The notes under the pieces: model-generated | What the model saw: only the letters and a program-made list of their open reading frames with translations | Told to the model about the DNA's origin: nothing | Database searches by the model: none | Source: Desulfolutivibrio sulfoxidireducens | Lineage (GTDB): Bacteria > Desulfobacterota > Desulfovibrionia > Desulfovibrionales > Desulfovibrionaceae | Length of the DNA stretch: 64,000 bases | Direction: 5' to 3' | Assembly (NCBI RefSeq): GCF_013376475.1 | Contig: NZ_CP045508.1 | Span: forward strand, 124,001-188,000 | In this document: positions 26,580 through 34,636 of the stretch, in pieces | How positions within the stretch are numbered: the first letter of the stretch is position 1 | How the letters are laid out: each line of letters starts with the position of its first letter | Translations under genes and position numbers: made by a program

Positions 26580-27004
26580 TCGGGTACTTCCTCTCTTGTT
26601 TACTGCTGCGTGGGAACAACAGTTTACAAGGGCAGGGAGTGTCCATTAAGTAGAAAATTGCAAAATATCAATATGTTATCTGTTGCTTAAAATGCAACGC
26701 ATGTCCGAAAGTCGAGGAAGGGAGAAGAATAAGCAGGTGCCGTCGCGGGGGGGGAGATTAGTGACAGCGGCCAGGCCGTCAAGGCTTCCCTTCGGTTCGC
26801 TCCGAAGACTCCGCTCGGCCTTGACCGCCCGCCCTTGCTCCCACTGGAGTGACCCTAGGCGACAGCGAGAGGAGCGGCCCTCCCTGCTCCAACTCGAGGT
26901 GCTCAACGAGAAAGACAACGTGACTTCACTGGCAATCAAAAATGGTCCAAGGGGGTTAAATAAGCGCGCCCCAGTAGGGGGTCAATTCACTGCGGCGTTG
27001 ACAC
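26580..27004. other. non-coding stretch between two transposase remnants
   Basis: About 425 bp follow the IS4-type transposase start. The first 100 bp are AT-rich and probably hold the IS end and promoter. The rest contains no frame with protein-like composition. Confidence 0.4.
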
Positions 27005-27150
27005 GGGGTCGAGAATCTGGAAAAGCGATACTTGATTCATGTGGCCGGTTTCAATCTCGGCCTTCTGATGCGGCGTCTGATCGGGGTTGGTACGCCCTGT
27101 GAGGCTGCGGCCTTATCGGCTTGGCTCCTCACCACACAATTCGGCGGCTG
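27005..27150 (+). pseudogene. C-terminal remnant of a DDE transposase
   Basis: The forward frame reads ENLEKRYLIHVAGFNLGLLM then RRLIGVGTP, the conserved ending of a group of DDE transposases (IS1182-like in my recollection). No upstream catalytic part is in frame and the sequence loses similarity soon after. It shows that several different elements have hit this island segment. Confidence 0.55.
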
Positions 27151-27368
27151 CTACTGGCTGGTTCTGGTGGTAATTGTTCAAGATGCCGTCGGAGAAATCA
27201 TCGCCGGAGCTGTGATGTTCGGAATTGCCCCGGGAAATCGGCAAAAATCAACGGGCTGTCAGGCTGTGTTCTGGGAGCGGCAGGAAAGCGTTGCCCGACG
27301 ATGCTACAGCCCGGGCCGCACGCGCCGGTCATGTCCGTCAAGGTGGTTATGGGATCATCGCGCAGTTG

Positions 27369-27396
27369 CTATATGTTTGTCGTTACAAACATATAG
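27369..27396. promoter_or_regulatory. perfect 12-bp palindrome upstream of the AOR operon
   Basis: CTATATGTTTGT and ACAAACATATAG are separated by four bases. The symmetry and short spacer are typical of a dimeric repressor or activator operator. There is no T-tract, so a terminator is less likely. It lies about 370 bp ahead of the ferredoxin gene, so the operon link is tentative. Confidence 0.45.
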
Positions 27397-27604
27397 GCCG
27401 ATGCTCAAGTCCCGTGTTCGTGCCATGTAACCTGTTGCTGCGAATCCATTTGATTGTCTATCCCCGAATCTCGCTACAATGTATCAGTGAAAACCTTGAC
27501 AGACTTCGACGTTAACTCCGTGATACGAAATACCAAGAAGGAAGGTGGGCGAAGGCGGATTATGCAGGAAGGCATCCGTTGGGCGTCGCTAGCACGGGCA
27601 GTTG

Positions 27605-27721
27605 ATGACGAGCATTTGTCGTGTCGGCCTGCGCGCGGGTGCCGTTGTCCTGCTCATGGCTGTTGCCGCCTGCGCATGTGACGCGACAAGGGGTGAATCA
27701 TTGCATCCGGCCGCCGCATGA
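27605..27721 (+). CDS. possible small lipoprotein, 38 aa
   Basis: The short frame encodes a basic start (MTSICRVGLRAG), a hydrophobic run (AVVLLMAVAAC) with a lipobox-like Cys at residue 23, and a short tail. Its stop lies 42 bp before the ferredoxin gene. The ribosome-binding site is weak. It could be an entericidin-like peptide, a remnant of an exported protein, or a chance frame in GC-rich DNA. Confidence 0.35.
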   Translation: MTSICRVGLRAGAVVLLMAVAACACDATRGESLHPAAA

Positions 27722-27763
27722 CGGGCAAGGGCGTCCGCGCCGGAGGAACGAGGGGGTGCCGCG

Positions 27764-28315
27764 ATGGAAAAGAAAAACGATCAAGACATGAAAGATGCCA
27801 GACGTGCGTTGCCCGTCTATAAAATGAAGAATATCATGCGCATAATTGTGGTTGAAGGGGAAACGGCTTGCACCAACGATCACTTCAGACCAAGCGAAAA
27901 GTGTACAGGCTGCATGTCCTGTATGGCGGTGTGCGCGCTTTCGCATGAAGGACGCAGTTCATCGGAATTCTCCGGGATAAGAATAGGCCACTTCACCAAC
28001 GAGTGGACCCTTCACGAAAAAGAACAAATGCTTGACCACTCAATATGTCGGCATTGTCCTGGCATACCTCCATGCGATGAGGTCTGCCCGAAGCACGCCC
28101 ATTTTCGTAGCGACAAGCTGGGTGCTGTTTTGATTGACCATGATGTCTGCATTCGCTGCCGCGCCTGTGTGAAGGCATGCCCATATCATGCCTGCTGGTA
28201 TTCGAAGGAGCTTGATAAGATCGTGAAATGCGACCTGTGCCACGATCATGACGATGATCCCCTGTGCATCGGGAAGTGCCCCTCTTTGGTGCTCAAGCTT
28301 GAGAAGGCAGTATAG
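27764..28315 (+). CDS. 4Fe-4S ferredoxin-like electron-transfer subunit of AOR
   Basis: This 183-residue protein contains four cysteine clusters, including CTGCMSCMAVC (about 47-57), CRHCPGIPPCDEVCP and CIRCRACVKACP, typical of multi-cluster 4Fe-4S partner subunits. There is no signal peptide, so it acts in the cytoplasm. Only one base separates its stop from the aldehyde:ferredoxin oxidoreductase start, which marks it as the dedicated electron acceptor or donor for that enzyme. The start could be a later in-frame ATG (codons 9, 20 or 25). GAGGGGG lies before the first ATG. Its base composition is clearly less GC-rich than the core genes, consistent with transfer on the island. Confidence 0.85.
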   Translation: MEKKNDQDMKDARRALPVYKMKNIMRIIVVEGETACTNDHFRPSEKCTGCMSCMAVCALSHEGRSSSEFSGIRIGHFTNEWTLHEKEQMLDHSICRHCPGIPPCDEVCPKHAHFRSDKLGAVLIDHDVCIRCRACVKACPYHACWYSKELDKIVKCDLCHDHDDDPLCIGKCPSLVLKLEKAV

Positions 28316-28316
28316 T

Positions 28317-30326
28317 ATGGAAGAGAATGAAAACACCCAGGTCTGTGGCTGGAACCGCTGTCTTCTGAGAGTCGATTTGTCCGATAACACGACGCAAAAG
28401 ATACCTTTGTCCGAGGAATTGCTCGAGAAATATCTTGGAGGAATGGGGCTCGCCGATAAGATTATCTGGGATTATATGCTTGAGAAGGATATCCGGGCGG
28501 GATTCGACCCCTTGAGTCCGGACAATATCCTCGTCATCGCCATGGGCCCGTTGACCGGGCTCTCCACGCAGGGCGGAAGAGGGATATACCAATACATTAG
28601 CCCGGTGACCGGACATCTTGGCGGCGGCTCGGGCGGCGGCTTCGTCCATGCGATGCTCAAGCAGGCGGGGTATGACGCATTGGTCATTACGGGGAAAGCC
28701 GACCATCCTGTGTATCTCTGGATCGAAGACGATTCAGTGGACATTAAGGATGCGTCGGAAATGTGGGGTCTGGGCGCGCACCAAACGGTGTCGACGCTGA
28801 AAAAGCAGCATGGTGAAGTCTGCAGCGTTGTCATAGGGCCAGCCGGTGAAAACTTGGTACGCCATGCGACCGCCATGATCGATGGATTCAAGTCTGCTGG
28901 CGGCAAATGTGGTACAGGAGCCGTGCTTGGGTCGAAAAACCTGAAGGCGATCATCGTCAGGGGCAAGCGGGGCGTCACCGTTGCCGATCCGAAAGCGTTT
29001 TTGGACAACGACGCAGAGTTTCGCAACGCTATTAAAGAAAACAGCGCCTGGCCACGCTTTGCACTTTGGCTCGCCTATTTTCATACGACACCCTTCAAGC
29101 CAAGGCTGGGCGAACACATTTATGATTACGCTGTCAGGCTCGAAGCCTGCTGGAACTGTCATATGGCTTGTTGTGGATATCATGAACAGAGCAGGGGAAA
29201 ATACCGGACACGTGGAACGGGGCCGGAGATCGCAAACCAGGAGAGTTTTTCCGCTCTGGGCGTCAACGACCTTGAAGCGCTGAATTATTATTCCGACTTG
29301 TTCAATGACTATGGAATAGATTGGAAAGAGGGTCCCGGTGATATTGGCATCGTCATGCAATTATACAAGGACGGAGTCCTTTCCGCAAAGGAAACCAATG
29401 GCCTCGAACTCGATTCCGGTGATGGCAAGATCATTGAGGAGATGATCCACCTGATGGCGAAACGGGAGGGTATCGGCAACCTTGTCGCCGAAGGGAAAAT
29501 GAACATTGCCAGGCTGTTTCCCGAAGCTCGAAAGTACGACAACACGGTACGGGGGACGACCGGATACGGTAAGGACGATCCGCGGACGGACAGGAGGAAT
29601 ATCGGCCCGGCTGTCATGTGCCATTTTACGCCCTATAGGGGCGCTTGCCTGGAGACCTGGGGGTGGCAGTCAATTGGTCTGGCCGATTTCAGTTGGGAGT
29701 TCCCGGGAAAGGAAGGACTTCGTTCTGGCAGAGGGTATACAAGGGAGGAGGCGTCCGAAATAGTCAAGGAGGTTGTCGGAATTGATGACCATGCATTGTT
29801 CATCAAGGGTGAGCCCAAAGGGTGGTGCAAGCTGAACGTCAGGATAGGCAATTGGGTTGTCGCCAACGAAAGCCTCATCTTGTGCAGACGGATAGCCTGC
29901 ATCGTTGATAACAATATCACGCGGGCCGGCATTTCCGCACGCATGTTGTCCACGGCGACTGGAAAAGAATTTACGACAGAATCAATTGAAAGAATTGGGG
30001 AAAGAATACTCAATCTCCAAAGAATGATAGATGCTAGGCTGGGGATAACGCGAAAGCAGGACAAGTTCCCTGAATATTTCTACCAGTCGCTCGGCGATGG
30101 TGTGGGAGGCCTGACTGAAGAAGATGAAAAGTTAATTCGTGAGGAAATGGACTATTATTATTCCTTGAGAGGCTGGGACCTGGAAACTGGGCAGCCGACA
30201 AAGGAGAAGGCCAAAGAATTGAGCTTGGCTATCGAGTGGACTGCCTTGCAAAATGGCGGCCCCTACATGGACTGGGAGGGGCCGCCATTAGCAGGCGTGT
30301 CCCGTGAGCAACGTGCTGCCCCGTAG
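28317..30326 (+). CDS. aldehyde:ferredoxin oxidoreductase family tungsto/molybdoenzyme
   Basis: The 669-residue product has the AOR N-terminal domain (KYLGGMGLADKIIW, GPLTGLSTQGGRG, SGGGFVHAMLKQAGYDAL) and the AOR central/C-terminal domains. The 4Fe-4S ligands are visible as CWNCHMAC (Cys278, Cys281, Cys285) plus a distal Cys523 in LILCRR. The family oxidises aldehydes to carboxylic acids, or runs in reverse, using a bis-pterin tungsten or molybdenum cofactor. The ATG at 28317 is preferred as it lies one base after the ferredoxin stop. The sequence is full length without frameshift. Codon use is more AT-tolerant than in neighbouring core genes, which suggests acquisition from another anaerobe. 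The actual aldehyde is unknown. Confidence 0.93.
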   Translation: MEENENTQVCGWNRCLLRVDLSDNTTQKIPLSEELLEKYLGGMGLADKIIWDYMLEKDIRAGFDPLSPDNILVIAMGPLTGLSTQGGRGIYQYISPVTGHLGGGSGGGFVHAMLKQAGYDALVITGKADHPVYLWIEDDSVDIKDASEMWGLGAHQTVSTLKKQHGEVCSVVIGPAGENLVRHATAMIDGFKSAGGKCGTGAVLGSKNLKAIIVRGKRGVTVADPKAFLDNDAEFRNAIKENSAWPRFALWLAYFHTTPFKPRLGEHIYDYAVRLEACWNCHMACCGYHEQSRGKYRTRGTGPEIANQESFSALGVNDLEALNYYSDLFNDYGIDWKEGPGDIGIVMQLYKDGVLSAKETNGLELDSGDGKIIEEMIHLMAKREGIGNLVAEGKMNIARLFPEARKYDNTVRGTTGYGKDDPRTDRRNIGPAVMCHFTPYRGACLETWGWQSIGLADFSWEFPGKEGLRSGRGYTREEASEIVKEVVGIDDHALFIKGEPKGWCKLNVRIGNWVVANESLILCRRIACIVDNNITRAGISARMLSTATGKEFTTESIERIGERILNLQRMIDARLGITRKQDKFPEYFYQSLGDGVGGLTEEDEKLIREEMDYYYSLRGWDLETGQPTKEKAKELSLAIEWTALQNGGPYMDWEGPPLAGVSREQRAAP

Positions 30327-30557
30327 GGGATCCCAACCCAATCGGCTGAACGGAAGCCTCGGCTCATTTCCAGGCTTACGTTCATGCAATACCGCGCTAT
30401 TTCGCCACTCCCGGCCAGGAGGTTGGACACGGGGCTTGCGCCGCAGAGGCACGAGTCCTTGACCACAGTGTCGTCCAACGCCGTCGCCGGAATGCTCGAC
30501 AACGGTTCGGCACTGCCGTAGGGAATAGCGCATCGCCGCGCGATATCGGGTGGATGC

Positions 30558-32450
30558 ATGTTCCTGACGCATCATGCAAGACCTCTTGCCTCATTGGTTT
30601 TCCTGATCGTGCTGCCTTGTCTGGGATGCTCCAGTCCGGACAAAAATGCGCCCATGGCCGAGGGCGGCCTGCTCGACCTGGCCGGTTGGGACATCGTTGG
30701 GGACGGTCCGGTTGCCCTCAACGGCCAGTGGGAATTCTACTGGGATCGGTTGCTTGCCCCCGATCCTTTCAAGTCCGACATTGCCACGCCTCAGCCATCC
30801 GGCTTTATGAACCTGCCCGGCACCTGGAAAGGCCAAGAGCTTGAGGGCAAGACCTTGCCCGGCCAGGGACAGGCCACCTTTCGCTTGCGCCTGTTGCCAG
30901 GGCCAGGGACTCTCCGGCCTTGCGGATTGTCGGTATTCATGCCGCTTACAGGCTGTGGATCAACGGGAGGCTCATCGCCGAAAGCGGCGTGGTGGGACGG
31001 AGCCCCGCCACCGAATCGCCGCATCGCTCCCTGGTCCTGACCAAGTTCACAAGCCAAGGCGTTCCCCTCGATCTGGATCTGCAGGTGTCCAACCACGCGT
31101 ATCGCCGGGGGGCTGTTGTATCCGATCCTCCTGGGCCTGCCGGATCAACTGGACCAGGTACATATCCGTATCTGGTCCTGGGGCATGCTTTTTGTCGGTA
31201 GTCTGCTGATCATGGCCATATATCATTTGGTCCTCTATTTCTTGAAACGAAAGGAGGCCTCCACGCTTTATTTCAGTATGGGTTGTCTCTTGTTGGTTTG
31301 TTATTATATCACGGCAGACACGTCGGATTGGTTGATAGATTTGTTTGTATCGAGAACAGATCCCGCAGTCATTCTTCATATTTCGCTTGGGAGTTATGCT
31401 GCCCTGTCATCAGACATATACAGATTCTATAAAACGTTGTATCCAGATGAGTTTTTTATTTTTGTTCAGCATCTTTCTGATTTTAGGAATGTCATATTCA
31501 TCTCTATTATTTTACAAAACCGAACCTTGTCGTGTATTCAGTGCTGCACTGGTATGCCTTGTCCACCGTGCTCTTCAATGTATATTTCCTGGTTATGTTG
31601 CTGGTCTGCGTGCGACGTGGCCGTGACGGAGCCCTTTTCGTTTTGATGGGATACTTTTCCTTGTCGGTAGCCACCCTGAGCGAAATTTATGGTCATATTC
31701 TAAGCTTCTCCGAGGTAAGTTTCCTTCCCTTCGGTCTGCTTGGCTTCGTCCTCTTCCAGGCCTTGGCCATGACCCAGCGTTTTGCCACAGCCTTTACGGC
31801 CGTGGAAAACCTTTCCGCCGACTTGCGCACGGAGATGGACGAGCGCACCCGGCTGGAGCGGGAAATCATCAATGTCAGCGAGGAAGAACGCCGACGCCTC
31901 AGCCATGATCTGCACGACGGGCTGTGTCAGCAGTTGGTGGGCATCCGGGCGCGTTGCGCGGCCCTGGCCCGCAGCGCCATCGCGGAACAGGGTGTGGCCG
32001 AGGAAGTCACGGAGATCGCCTCTCTGCTCACGGATTCGGTCGGTCAAGCCTACGACCTCTCCCGGGGACTTTGGCCTGTGGAGTTCGCCTCCGGGGAAGT
32101 CGGGTCGTCCCTGGCAGAGTTGGCGCGGCGCGTGGGCCGGTCGACCGGCATCGCGGTCCAATACCGCGAGCATTTGTCCTGTTCGTCTTGCCGCAACGAA
32201 CATCTCGTCCAGCTCTACCGCGTCGCCCAGGAGTCGGTGACCAGCGCCGTCAAACATGCCCACCCCGGACGGATCGCCATCAGCCTGGATTGCGGGCTCG
32301 ATCGGCGGCTGATCCTGGCCGTGGCCGACGACGGCATCGGCCGCCGGGCAGCGGCCGGGCCCTCGGGCAGGCTTTGGTCTTTGCTCCATGGGCCTCCAGC
32401 GATCCCGGAATCCAGGCTGTTCTCCAGCTTCGCCCGCTCAACTGACGACA
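30558..32450 (+). pseudogene. frameshifted 7TMR-DISM sensor histidine kinase
   Basis: The pieces in order are a lipoprotein-like signal (LVFLIVLPCLGC), a 7TMR-DISMED2 sensory domain (LDLAGWDIVGDGPVALNGQW and FYW), then RLWINGRLIAESG in a second frame, and membrane segments from IWSWGMLFVGSLL in a third. Another shift leads into a membrane segment and a HisKA_3 kinase (SEEERRRLSHDLHDGLCQQL, YRVAQESVTSAVKHAHP, VADDGIGRRAA). The frame changes again before the last ATPase motif. At least four frameshifts make this a clear pseudogene, and the decay is still recent enough for every domain to be legible. The roughly 230 bp between the AOR gene and this remnant contain no gene that I can support. Confidence 0.85.
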
Positions 32451-32622
32451 TCAGCCTTCAAAACCAGCCATCGACGCCAAAAACTCCCCGGCGGCCATGC
32501 GGTCGCCGGGGAGTTGACGTTTCGTGCCGCCAGGGGGGCGCTGATTGACCCTGTCCGGAGGGACTGCACCTGAAGCCACTGGCGCACACACGGCCAAAAC
32601 GCCACCCGCCCCTTGCTCAACA

Positions 32623-32795
32623 CCGGGCAAACCCTGGTCCACATGCGTGTCCACATCACGTGTGGCACCTCTGTACTCTCTGGCGCGTGGGGATCAAAAA
32701 AATCAAAGTATATGAAGATGTTTGAAAAAGTGTTTGAGTCTGCTCTGCCCCTTTCACGCCGGTAACAGGGGTTCAAATCCCCTTGGGGACGCCAA
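32623..32795 (+). repeat. long direct repeat, copy B (right end of island segment 2)
   Basis: This matches 22773-22946 nearly base for base, including CTCTGTACTCTCTGGCGCG and the run into CTGCTCTGCCCCTTTCACG. Its conservation at both right ends indicates that two related integrative elements used the same tRNA. Confidence 0.88.
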
Positions 32796-32800
32796 AGAAA
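32750..32800 (+). repeat. attachment-site core, copy 3 (chromosomal right junction)
   Basis: The 51 bases are identical to 9163-9213, five bases longer than copy 2. The extension into the natural tRNA downstream sequence (AGAAA) suggests that this copy is the original chromosomal downstream flank. Confidence 0.9.
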
Positions 32801-32803
32801 ATC

Positions 32804-32842
32804 AAGGTCCTCCAGCCGACAGGCTGGAGGACCTTTCTCTTT
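32804..32842 (+). terminator. strong rho-independent terminator after att copy 3
   Basis: A perfect 14-bp stem (AAGGTCCTCCAGCC / GGCTGGAGGACCTT) with a four-base loop is followed by TCTCTTTC. It is probably the ancestral terminator of the tRNA-Gln/tRNA-Glu transcript, now displaced 23.6 kb from the tRNAs. The 245 bp from here to the next gene show nothing else. Confidence 0.85.
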
Positions 32843-33087
32843 CCCCCACACTATTCCCAGATTCAGCGCCAATATGGGGGAAAGGTCATATTACGCTTCA
32901 GGCTGGTCAGAAACGCAGGGGTGATAACCTGCAGGGAAGCGTCCCCCATGACTCGACAGCGGTTGAGTATCTATGCTTTAACCTGAAAACGGGGCATTCG
33001 CAGCGCTGATTCACAATTGGAAGGGGCATCCTCATGCTTGGGCGTGGCCCCAGCCTCATTTACAAAGCCTGACGCCAAGGAGACTCC

Positions 33088-33348
33088 ATGCGCCCGATCA
33101 TCCTCGCCATTATGCTTCTGGCCTTGTCATGCGCTCCGGCCATGGCCACGGACGACACCGATGAAACGGAGAGTAGCCGGGTCTACGATGCCGAGGGCCG
33201 ATACCAGGGCAGGACTGTCGAGCGGGACGGGACCACCCGCATCTACGACGCCCAGGGACGGTACCAGGGGCGCGTCAGCGAGAAATCAAGTGGTGACGCC
33301 ATGATTTATGATGCCCAGGGCAAATTTCAGGGGCGTATCAAGAAATGA
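33088..33348 (+). CDS. small exported protein with three YDAxGRYQGR repeats
   Basis: The 86-residue product has a signal peptide (MRPIILAIMLLALSCAPAMA) and a mature part built of three repeats of about 20 residues: VYDAEGRYQGR, IYDAQGRYQGR and IYDAQGKFQGR. Such short Tyr/Gly repeats resemble periplasmic or surface repeat proteins of unknown role; an adaptor or beta-strand repeat is possible. Its TGA overlaps the ATG of a umuC remnant by four bases, as though the two once formed an operon. Being just outside the island boundary, it is likely resident DNA. Confidence 0.65.
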   Translation: MRPIILAIMLLALSCAPAMATDDTDETESSRVYDAEGRYQGRTVERDGTTRIYDAQGRYQGRVSEKSSGDAMIYDAQGKFQGRIKK

Positions 33349-33520
33349 CCCGCTTCGCCTTGGTCAACTTCAACAACTTCTATGCCTCGTGTGATCGGGT
33401 GCTTGATCTCTCTCTACTCATGGGCCTCCGGTGATCGTTCTCCCAAACAATGTTGGTTGTGTGATCGCCCGATCCGCAGAGCTCCACAGGAACGAGGGCT
33501 GAAGGGCGTTGGCGCGGCTC
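33345..33520 (+). pseudogene. umuC: umuC (DNA polymerase V catalytic subunit) N-terminal remnant
   Basis: The first frame reads TRFALVNFNNFYASCDRVLD, the opening of Y-family polymerase UmuC. It stops after about 29 codons and the similarity resumes in another frame as VIVLPNNVGCVIARSAEL, the next conserved block. The typical DxNxFY metal motif has become NFNNFY and the remainder of the gene is absent. It is therefore a degraded 5' fragment. The roughly 460 bp that follow show no other recognisable coding remnant. Confidence 0.78.
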
Positions 33521-33983
33521 TGACGGGTTGCTGTCGTCGCTGGCGTCGCCCTGTTTCTTCTTGTGCCTTGCTCGCACGCAGAGCCAGGAGACACGGCGGG
33601 ACAGGCATGTCTGGGAGGTTCGACGTCGATCGCCTCAAAAGCCGAAGCTTTGGAATGCGGGGCCTTCACGACAAGACCAAATGGGGCCGCGCCTGCTCGT
33701 CACATACCTTTGCCGGGTCCTCATCCCCATGGTCGGGATTCATGGTCCTGCTCCGGCGGCGGATTCCTCCTGTCGGTGGGCTGACAGGAACGGTTGAACT
33801 TGAATCGATATATGAGCTCTTATTCCAGAGTGGACGATTGCGCATCCCGTTGTGGAGATGCTCACGACTTGGCGATAATTGACGGCCTCGTCTGGAATCT
33901 GAGACGATGCGGTCGTATGCATTCGAATGCTGACAGGCCGCCCCTGGCCTGGGCCATCGAGACGCGACTGGAGCTTCATTCGG

Positions 33984-34511
33984 ATGCGGCGAGACGTTTT
34001 TTCTTCCGCGACGTTGGTGACGATCCTGCTTGCGATCCCCCCGGTCCTGGCAGCCTGTACGCCTCGTGAGAGTCCGGACGAGATATCCAAGGGGAAGCTC
34101 GATCTCTCGTCCCGGAACCTTCCAGACCACGCTCCCCTCACGCTCATCGGCGAATGGGCCTTCGCCCGGGAAGACGCGGCCGCCCAGCCTGCGCGGAACT
34201 GGCCCGGACCCTGGCCCGTTTCCGCTCCCTGCCCTCGTGTCGCCCGGGAACTCCTGATTGCCGCAGTCCTCATGCATGGGAACATTGAGGATGACAGGCT
34301 CGCAGAGTTGTTTTTCTCGGAATCCGATTCTGTCTTCAAGGGACGTGACACAAGCCTCGATCCTTTCGTGTCCGGCCCTCTGGGGAAAGTCCTTTTTTTC
34401 CTTGACGTTGCGCTATTTCTCACGGAAATTCACGGAACCTTCGCACGATACGGCGAATCGCGCCGGGCGAGGATCTGCCACGGCGAAAATTCTTTTTTCC
34501 ATGCCGGTTAG
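33984..34511 (+). pseudogene. N-terminal fragment of a 7TMR-DISM-type sensor lipoprotein
   Basis: The frame encodes a lipoprotein signal (SATLVTILLAIPPVLAAC) followed by GKLDLSSRNLPDHAPLTLIG and EWAF, which matches the start of 7TMR-DISMED2 sensory domains and the corresponding part of the broken kinase at 30558. After about 70 residues the similarity ends. The remaining 80 or so residues look unrelated and no membrane or kinase part follows. It is most likely a truncated copy; a short functional lipoprotein cannot be excluded. Confidence 0.5.
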
Positions 34512-34636
34512 GCCATTTCTCACGGGATTTCACACGGGTTATATTTGACAAACCGCCCCTCCCCGGGGCTCGTATGACCGTGAGAGAACAGGACCGTCGC
34601 CCACGAAACCGCGAATGACAAAGGAGTCGCACCCCC

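Larger units (their letters stand above)
9163..32800. mobile_element. composite tRNA-Glu-anchored genomic island, two segments
   Basis: Three exact copies of the tRNA-Glu 3' segment partition this 23.6-kb stretch into a 13.7-kb and a 9.8-kb unit. The interior contains integrase, helicase and several transposase remnants, a complete IS, and cargo genes with locally lower GC. The flanks are ordinary core genes. The two internal repeat copies also share about 130 bp of preceding sequence, as if two related elements integrated one after the other. No intact integrase remains in either segment, so neither looks able to excise unaided. No phage structural or conjugation genes are seen. Confidence 0.82.

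Noticed and set aside
30263-30559. A 98-residue reverse-strand protein behind the AOR gene
   Set aside because: It overlaps the AOR 3' end, has no ribosome-binding site or known motif, and its composition is not distinctive.
9208-32750. Prophage
   Set aside because: Integrase debris and a tRNA site are present, but no capsid, tail, portal, terminase or lysis gene is recognisable.
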